Source: Stappia indica
Lineage (GTDB): Bacteria; Pseudomonadota; Alphaproteobacteria; Rhizobiales; Stappiaceae
Length of the DNA stretch: 64,000 nt
Assembly (NCBI RefSeq): GCF_001696535.1
Contig: NZ_MBQE01000002.1
Span: forward strand, 62,001 to 126,000
Reading direction: 5' to 3'
The first letter of the stretch is position 1, and each line of letters opens with the position of its first letter. Below, piece by piece: positions 59,101 through 64,000 of the stretch. The notes under the pieces were generated by a model. That model was not told the origin of the DNA and ran no database searches. It saw nothing but the letters and a program-made list of their open reading frames with translations. Position numbers and translations under genes: made by a program.

Positions 59101-60417
59101 TTATGACCGACGGGCTTCCGCCTTGTCAATGAGGACGGCCCGGAAGTCGTTGACGTTGGTATAGGTTGGACCGGGTCTCAGCAGATCCCCGAGATGATCG
59201 AAGAAACCGGTGCTGTCGTTTCTCTCCAGAAATGCGGCGGCATCATGACCTGACCTTGCGGCGCGGGCGAGAGTCGTTTCGTCGACCAAGGCGCCGGCCG
59301 GATCATCTGCCGATCCTGCACCGCCGTCCGTTCCATCAGTGTCGCCTGCAACTGCGGCAATTCCGCGAGCACCGTCGAGAGCGATGGCGAGAGCGAGGGC
59401 ATATTCCTGGTTGGGACCGCCGCGGCCCTCGCCGCGGATCGTCACGGTCAGCTCGCCGCCGGACAGCAGCACGGCGCGCCGGCCGGCCGCCTGGATCTCG
59501 CGGGCCATGCGGGCATGCTCGGCCGCAACCTCGCGCGCCTCGCCCTCCAGGCTGTCGCCGAGCAGGACCGGCTCGTAGCCCTGTTCGCGGGCGAGTGTCG
59601 CCGCGCGCTCGAGCGACAGGGCCGGTCGGGCGACGATCTCGAAGCGCGTGCCGGCAAACAGCGGGTCGCCGGGCTTGGGCGTCTCGTTGGCCGGATCGGC
59701 AAGGGCGCGGTGGACGCTTTCGGGCGCATCCGGGGCATAGCGGGCGACAAGGGCGCGGGCGTCGGCCAGCGTCGTCGGATCGGCGACGGTGGGGCCGGAG
59801 GCGATGGCGATGGGTTCGTCGCGCGGCACGTCGGAGACCGCGAGCGTCGTCATCGGCACGCCGTGCGGGCGGGCAGCGGCAAGGCGCCCGCCCTTGATGC
59901 GGGAGAGATGGCGGCGGACGGTGTTGATCTGCTCGATGGTTGCGCCGGAGCGCAGCAGGGCGCGGGTCAGCGCCTGCTTGTCGGCGAGCGACAGGCCCTC
60001 GACCGGGGCGATCCAGTTGGCCGAGCCGCCGCCGGACAGCAGCACGACGATATGGTCGCCCGGACGGGCGGCGGCCGCCAGTTCAAGCGTGCGGCGGGTG
60101 GCGTCGATGCCGGCCTGGTCGGGCACCGGGTGGCCGGCCTCGACCATTTCGATCAGTTGCGTCTCCTGGCCGTAGCCGTGGCGGGTGACGCCGAGGCCGA
60201 CGAGACGGTCCGGGCCAAGGCCATGGGTCTCGCGATAATGGTTTTCCGCCACCTTCATCATGGCCCCGGCGGCCTTGCCGGCGCCGAGCAGCACGATGCG
60301 GCCGCTTTCCGCCGGGGCGGGAAGGTGCGGCGGCAGGCAGGTCTCGGCGCGGGCGGCATCGACGGCGGCGGCGAACAGGTCCTGCAGCAGGGCACGCATG
60401 GCGGCGGTGTCGGTCAT
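59101..60417 (-). CDS. Glycerate 2-kinase (MOFRL family)
   Basis: This 438-residue kinase has a DUF4147 N-terminal domain (RIVLLGAGKAAGAMMKVAENHY; VVLLSGGGSANWIAPVEGLSL; INTVRRHLSRIKGGRLAAA) and a C-terminal MOFRL domain (AVLLSGGELTVTIRGEGRGGPNQEYALALAIAL; AGDTDGTDG). It phosphorylates glycerate to 2-phosphoglycerate; older annotations call it hydroxypyruvate reductase (TtuD). Its start overlaps the stop of the EamA transporter (ATGA), and pyruvate kinase is two genes down. Confidence 0.93.
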   Translation of the reverse strand: MTDTAAMRALLQDLFAAAVDAARAETCLPPHLPAPAESGRIVLLGAGKAAGAMMKVAENHYRETHGLGPDRLVGLGVTRHGYGQETQLIEMVEAGHPVPDQAGIDATRRTLELAAAARPGDHIVVLLSGGGSANWIAPVEGLSLADKQALTRALLRSGATIEQINTVRRHLSRIKGGRLAAARPHGVPMTTLAVSDVPRDEPIAIASGPTVADPTTLADARALVARYAPDAPESVHRALADPANETPKPGDPLFAGTRFEIVARPALSLERAATLAREQGYEPVLLGDSLEGEAREVAAEHARMAREIQAAGRRAVLLSGGELTVTIRGEGRGGPNQEYALALAIALDGARGIAAVAGDTDGTDGGAGSADDPAGALVDETTLARAARSGHDAAAFLERNDSTGFFDHLGDLLRPGPTYTNVNDFRAVLIDKAEARRS

Positions 60418-61382
60418 TCGGCCTCGCGGGTCGGGGTGGCGGGTTGGGTCGGAGCGGCGGCCGGGGCGACCGGGACGGGCGCGGCGCGCGGCCGGGCGAT
60501 GTAGATGCCGGCAAGGATGACGGCGCCGCCGAGCGCCTGGGCCGGGCCGATGCTCTCGCCGAGGAAGAGATAGCCGACAGCGGCGGCGGCAACCGCCTCC
60601 AGGAAGATGACGAGCGCGGAAAAGCCGGCCGACAGGGAGCCGAGCGCGAAGGCGAGCAGGCCCTGGCCGAGCGCGTGGGCGACGACGCCGAGCGCGACCA
60701 GCATGACGACGCCGGTCAGCGTGGTGGGCAGGATCGTCTCCTCCAGCGCCAGGGCGACGACGAAGAGGACGGCGGCGGTTACGAGCGAGCTGCGATAGAC
60801 CAGGAGGCCGGGCGTCATGCCGGTGCTGCCGCGCCGGGCAAAGCGCATGGCGATGAAATAGGCGCCGAAGAAGACCGAGGTGACGACGCCGTAGAGATCG
60901 CCGGTCAGGCGCTCCGGCGCGAAGGCGAAGCTGCTGCCGATGAGCAGGGCGGCGCCGAGAAGGCAGGCGGCAAGGCCAAGGGCCATGGCGCGGGTGACCG
61001 GCTCCTTGAGCAGGGCGCCGGAGGCCAGCATCACCCAGAGCGGGGCGAGGGTCGCCAGCAGCGTCGCGTTGGCCGCCGTGGTGTTCATGATCGCCAGGTG
61101 CCAGAAGAACAGGTCGCCGGCGAACAGCACGCCGGCGGCGAGGGTCGCCGGGGTCCAGCGCGGGGCGGGGGTGCCCCTTGGCCGCTCGAGCCGCGCCCAC
61201 ACGGCCAGCAGCGGCAGGGCGAGGGTCGCGCGCCAGAAGGCGCTGGCGAAGGGGCCGACATCGGCATGGCGCACGAAGGCCGGCGAGATGCCCATGGCGA
61301 TGGCTCCGGCGAGCAGCGCCACGAAGGCGACCAGGAGACGCTGGTCGGGAGCGGCGCTGAGCGGGGCGGGGGCGGTGGTCAT
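60414..61382 (-). CDS. DMT-superfamily transporter, EamA family
   Basis: This 322-residue membrane protein has ten helices in two EamA units (MGISPAFVRHADVGPFASAFWRATLALPLLAVWARLE; SVFFGAYFIAMRFARRGSTGM; GFSALVIFLEAVAAAAVGYLFLGESIG). It is the first gene of the glycerate kinase/pyruvate kinase run, so it may move a related three-carbon acid, but this is only context. Stop overlaps the next start. Confidence 0.88.
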   Translation of the reverse strand: MTTAPAPLSAAPDQRLLVAFVALLAGAIAMGISPAFVRHADVGPFASAFWRATLALPLLAVWARLERPRGTPAPRWTPATLAAGVLFAGDLFFWHLAIMNTTAANATLLATLAPLWVMLASGALLKEPVTRAMALGLAACLLGAALLIGSSFAFAPERLTGDLYGVVTSVFFGAYFIAMRFARRGSTGMTPGLLVYRSSLVTAAVLFVVALALEETILPTTLTGVVMLVALGVVAHALGQGLLAFALGSLSAGFSALVIFLEAVAAAAVGYLFLGESIGPAQALGGAVILAGIYIARPRAAPVPVAPAAAPTQPATPTREAE

Positions 61383-61625
61383 GCCGTACGGTCTTTCGGG
61401 AAAACGTTCGAAGGGGCCAGGCAGATGGCCCGGCGGAGATTAGGCATCCAGTGCCGGCCTGTCTTGTCGGAAATCGCCGATAGCTCTTATCGCGAGTCGA
61501 GGCGAAAATGCAGTTGAAAGCGGACGCGGGATATGGTGCACAGCGGAACCTGAATCCTGCAAGTTCCACCGCAAGCCCCTTGCCGCCTGCGCCGCCCCCG
61601 GGCGCCGAGCGAAAGGCGGGCGGAT

Positions 61626-62456
61626 ATGCCAGACGGAGCCGAGATGGCCGAGACCCGGTTTCCTGCCGCGAAATCCCCGGACGAGGCGCCGTTCGAGAAG
61701 GTCGAGGGCGACCGCTCGCGCGGGCTTCTGCTGCTGTGCGACCATGCCAGCAACGCCCTGCCGGCGCGCTACGGCTCGCTCGGGCTGCCGGCTTCGGAGT
61801 TCTCGCGCCACATCGCCTACGACATCGGCGTGCGCGAACTGACGCTGGGACTGGCGCAGGCCTTCGGCGTGCCGGCCTTGATGACCACCTATTCGCGGCT
61901 GCTGATCGACCCGAACCGGGGCGAGGACGATCCGACGCTGGTGATGCGCCTGTCGGACGGCTCGGTGGTGCCGGGCAATGCGACGCACGATGCGGCCGAG
62001 CGCCAGCACCGGCTCGTCACCTATCACCGGCCCTATCACGAGGCGGTGGCGGCGGAGATCGACGCGGCGATCGCGGAGGGCCATCCCCCGGCGATCCTGT
62101 CGATCCACAGCTATACGCCCGTGTGGCGCGGCGTGCCGCGGCCCTGGCATGCGGGTATTTTGTGGGACAGCGATCCGCGTTTCGCGCTGCCGCTGCTTGA
62201 CGCCCTGCGCACCGATCCCGATCTGGTGGTGGGCGACAACGAGCCCTATGACGGGGCCTTGAAGAACGACTGCATGTACCGGCATGGTACGGCGCGAGGG
62301 CTGGCGCATGCGTTGCTGGAGGTCCGCCAGGACCTGATCAAGGATGCGGCCGGCATCGAGGCCTGGACGCAGCGTCTGGTGCCGCTGGTCGCGACGGTGC
62401 TGCAGCAAGCGCCGGACCTCAACACGATCCGCCACTACGGATCGCGCTGCGACTGA
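61626..62456 (+). CDS. N-formylglutamate amidohydrolase family protein
   Basis: This 276-residue protein has LLLLCDHASNALP, SRLLIDPNRGEDDPTLVMRLSDGSVVPGN, RPYHEAVAAEIDAAIAEG and ILSIHSYTPVWRGV, typical of the compact subgroup of N-formylglutamate hydrolases. Its substrate may differ from that of the paralogue at 53 kb, with which it shares only the core motifs. Starts at 61626 (AAAGG upstream) or 61644 are both possible. DUF1244 follows 36 bp later. Confidence 0.88.
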   Translation: MPDGAEMAETRFPAAKSPDEAPFEKVEGDRSRGLLLLCDHASNALPARYGSLGLPASEFSRHIAYDIGVRELTLGLAQAFGVPALMTTYSRLLIDPNRGEDDPTLVMRLSDGSVVPGNATHDAAERQHRLVTYHRPYHEAVAAEIDAAIAEGHPPAILSIHSYTPVWRGVPRPWHAGILWDSDPRFALPLLDALRTDPDLVVGDNEPYDGALKNDCMYRHGTARGLAHALLEVRQDLIKDAAGIEAWTQRLVPLVATVLQQAPDLNTIRHYGSRCD

Positions 62457-62492
62457 GCGGCCGGATCCCGCGAGGGACCGGGTCCGCGAGAG

Positions 62493-62810
62493 ATGGAGAA
62501 GGACATGGCCGAAATCGACGAGGCAACGCGCACCGAACTGGAGGCGGCCGCATTCCGCCGGCTGGTCTCGCATCTGCGCAAGCGCACCGACGTGCAGAAC
62601 ATCGACATGATGAACCTTGCCGGCTTCTGCCGGAACTGCCTGTCCAACTGGTATCTGGATGCGGCCAACGAGAAGGGCGTCGCGCTGGACAAGGAAGCCG
62701 CGCGCGAGATCGTCTACGGCATGCCGTATTCACAGTGGAAGGATCTCCACCAGAACGAGGCGAGCGCCGAGCAGCAGGCTGCCTTCGAAAAGGCGCGCCC
62801 GCACGAGTGA
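62493..62810 (+). CDS. DUF1244 family protein
   Basis: This 105-residue protein is nearly all helix and carries the DUF1244 pattern: FRRLVSHLRKRTDVQNIDMMNLAGFCRNCLSNWYL and IVYGMPYSQWKDLHQNEAS. Two cysteines (C-R-N-C) are conserved. Function unknown. It closely follows the amidohydrolase gene. Confidence 0.92.
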   Translation: MEKDMAEIDEATRTELEAAAFRRLVSHLRKRTDVQNIDMMNLAGFCRNCLSNWYLDAANEKGVALDKEAAREIVYGMPYSQWKDLHQNEASAEQQAAFEKARPHE

Positions 62811-62985
62811 GACGCTGCGCAACGCCCATGTGAATATCGTTCCGTTTTCGTTCCCCGGTCTTGCATCCGCCCGATTTTCCGCGCATGCAGATCGGCATCA
62901 CGGGAGGCACTTTGCCTCCCGGCCCCGTTTCATCACCCCGATCCGCAGGCCGTCCGGCCCGCACCCATGAAGGAGACGAGTACCC

Positions 62986-63249
62986 ATGTCCGATCCAGGC
63001 GGCGTCGCCGGCGACCAGCTGCGTGCATTTGTCGAGCGCATCGAGCGTCTCGAGGAAGAGAAGAAGGTGATCTCGGACGACATCAAGGATGTCTACGCGG
63101 AAGCCAAGGGCACCGGCTTCGACGTCAAGATCCTGCGCAAGGTGATCTCCCTGCGCAAGAAGCAGCCGCACGAGCGCGAGGAGGAGGACGCGATCCTCGA
63201 CCTCTACATGCATGCGCTGGGCATGAACGGACCGGCGAACGACGCCTGA
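62986..63249 (+). CDS. gapR: GapR nucleoid-associated protein (DUF2312)
   Basis: This 87-residue helical protein begins [23 protein letters not shown] and continues [27 protein letters not shown], the DUF2312 pattern. GapR binds overtwisted AT-rich DNA ahead of replication and supports cell-cycle progress in alphaproteobacteria. A strong terminator follows. Confidence 0.95.
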   Translation: MSDPGGVAGDQLRAFVERIERLEEEKKVISDDIKDVYAEAKGTGFDVKILRKVISLRKKQPHEREEEDAILDLYMHALGMNGPANDA

Positions 63250-63293
63250 TCCGAACGGCGCGCGGCCGCGCGGCCGCAGCACCACACCCGATG

Positions 63294-63330
63294 AAACCCG
63301 GCATGCGAGCCCCGCGTGCCGGGTTTTTTC
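63294..63330 (+). terminator. Rho-independent terminator after gapR
   Basis: A stem of about 13 bp with one wobble (AAACCCGGCATGC / GCGTGCCGGGTTT, outer arms 63294-63306 and 63314-63326) is followed by T residues. It also faces the leftward Excalibur gene end. Confidence 0.9.
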
Positions 63331-63358
63331 GTGAGGCGCGAGCGCGCGGGCCGTGCCG

Positions 63359-63622
63359 CTACTTGTCGCAGCCGATCTCCCGCAGGATCGCCTCGACCTG
63401 ACGGCGCGAGGAGCACACATTCTCGCAAGGGATTCCGTCGCCGTCGCCATCGGCGCGGCCATAGCCGGAGCACCACAGGATCACCGCCGAGCGGCAATCG
63501 GGCATCTGCTTGCAGGTGAGCCCGCGGCGCGCCTGGACCAGCGTGACGGCCGGCGGATCGACGGGCGTATAGGGACCGGCCGGCCCGAGCGCGCCCATCA
63601 GGCAAAGTGCTTCGAGTATCAT
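63359..63622 (-). CDS. Small secreted Excalibur-domain protein
   Basis: This protein of about 87 residues has a short N-terminal hydrophobic segment (MILEALCLMGALGPAG) and an Excalibur calcium-binding domain (TCKQMPDCRSAVILW, then RADGDGDGIPCENVC). The DxDxDGxPCE loop is the calcium site. No nuclease domain precedes it, unlike many Excalibur proteins. GGGGAC lies before the ATG at 63622; a longer frame upstream has no such site. Confidence 0.82.
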   Translation of the reverse strand: MILEALCLMGALGPAGPYTPVDPPAVTLVQARRGLTCKQMPDCRSAVILWCSGYGRADGDGDGIPCENVCSSRRQVEAILREIGCDK

Positions 63623-63898
63623 CGTGGCAGTCCCCCGTGCCATCAAAGCGCGCCACGCAAGGGGAAGCCACCAACCGGCCGCAACCGGAAATTGACCGCA
63701 AGGCGGGCGATGGACAGGGGCGGCGAGGAAACCGGCGCAGCCCCGGTTTTTCCTGCTCTGTTGCGCGCTGGATCCCTGCAAAAACTGCGGAGAGATTAAG
63801 CTTGCCTTCACGGCAACAGGTTACATTCGCCGCCGACAGACTAAGGCGTCGTGCAAGATGGAGAGGTCTTCCTGGACGACTGCCGGATGGAGGACCTC

Positions 63899-64000
63899 AT
63901 GTCTATCGCACGAATGTTCGCAGCTCTTCTGGGTGCCGCGGTTTTTCTCGCCGGATCGTTGAGCGCGCAGGCGGCGGGTCTGGCGCCGTCCGACCGGGTG
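63899..64000 (+). CDS. Secreted protein, N-terminal fragment (runs off the right edge)
   Basis: An ATG with GGAGGACC just upstream starts a frame of 34 codons to the window edge. It encodes a signal peptide (SIARMFAALLGAAVFLAGSLSAQAA) and the first residues GLAPSDRV of the mature protein. The rest lies outside, so function cannot be told. Confidence 0.65.
   Translation, partial: MSIARMFAALLGAAVFLAGSLSAQAAGLAPSDRV

Overview
This is a GC-rich, densely coded chromosomal stretch from an alphaproteobacterium. The gene set points to Hyphomicrobiales, perhaps a Stappia/Labrenzia-like marine or soil lineage; the genus is a guess. The markers used are a CpdR receiver next to a tRNA-Val, GapR (DUF2312), DUF1244, DUF1036, a KpsF/KdsD isomerase, TRAP and Liv-type transporters, and a candidate anti-Shine-Dalgarno small RNA. 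I see no prophage, transposase, integrase, CRISPR array or rRNA operon. Most of the window is core or metabolic DNA with a few accessory modules.

Region by region. 1-7.1 kb: the tail of a LysR-type regulator, a leucine-dehydrogenase-type enzyme, a two-gene metal module (DUF1007 protein and a His-rich NicO transporter), an EamA exporter, and a cobalt-type nitrile hydratase operon (C26 amidotransferase-like hydrolase, alpha, beta, accessory protein). 7.4-10.7 kb: a TRAP system whose binding-protein gene faces its permease genes across a terminator. 11-14.6 kb: a large fused indolepyruvate/2-oxoacid:ferredoxin oxidoreductase. 14.6-15 kb: an AT-rich patch with a tiny secreted His/Cys protein. 15-17.7 kb: a hybrid histidine kinase and OmpR-type regulator. 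18-26.6 kb: a seven-gene block with an acyl-CoA synthetase, a complete Liv-type ABC importer and a PaaK-like CoA ligase. 26.7-27.7 kb: two stand-alone receivers. 28-30.7 kb: ferrochelatase and an SPFH/NfeD pair. 30.8-33.6 kb: MotA/MotB-type proteins and KdsD. 33.8-40.6 kb: outer-membrane barrel protein, lytic transglycosylase, AraC regulator, VOC protein, DUF459 protein and a chemotaxis receptor. 40.8-47 kb: gltD and gltB. 47.6-54.5 kb: threonine aldolase, GyrI-like protein, Hsp20, PepSY-like protein, lysophospholipase-like hydrolase, HisN-like phosphatase, a small RNA, N-formylglutamate amidohydrolase and cpdR. 54.7-64 kb: tRNA-Val, zinc-free L36, TPR protein, alpha/beta hydrolase, pyruvate kinase, DUF1036, glycerate kinase, EamA transporter, a second N-formylglutamate amidohydrolase, DUF1244, GapR, an Excalibur protein and the start of a secreted protein.

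How the genes fit together. The cobalt-type nitrile hydratase lies close to a NicO/DUF1007 pair that could supply its metal. The 18-26.6 kb block looks like uptake followed by CoA activation of an organic acid, and the upstream oxidoreductase would feed acyl- or aryl-acetyl-CoA into the same metabolism. Glycerate kinase and pyruvate kinase sit in one translationally coupled run and would bring glycerate into lower glycolysis through enolase encoded elsewhere. GltBD is the ammonium-assimilation enzyme.

The most interesting observations are in RNA and regulatory DNA: a candidate three-hairpin small RNA with two CCUCC anti-Shine-Dalgarno motifs (about 52838-52930), a sigma32 promoter plus ROSE-like thermometer in front of hsp20, and a promoter that seems to be nested in the rpmJ terminator and to give a leaderless message. 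All functions are read from the sequence by eye and from knowledge of protein families; no database search was run.
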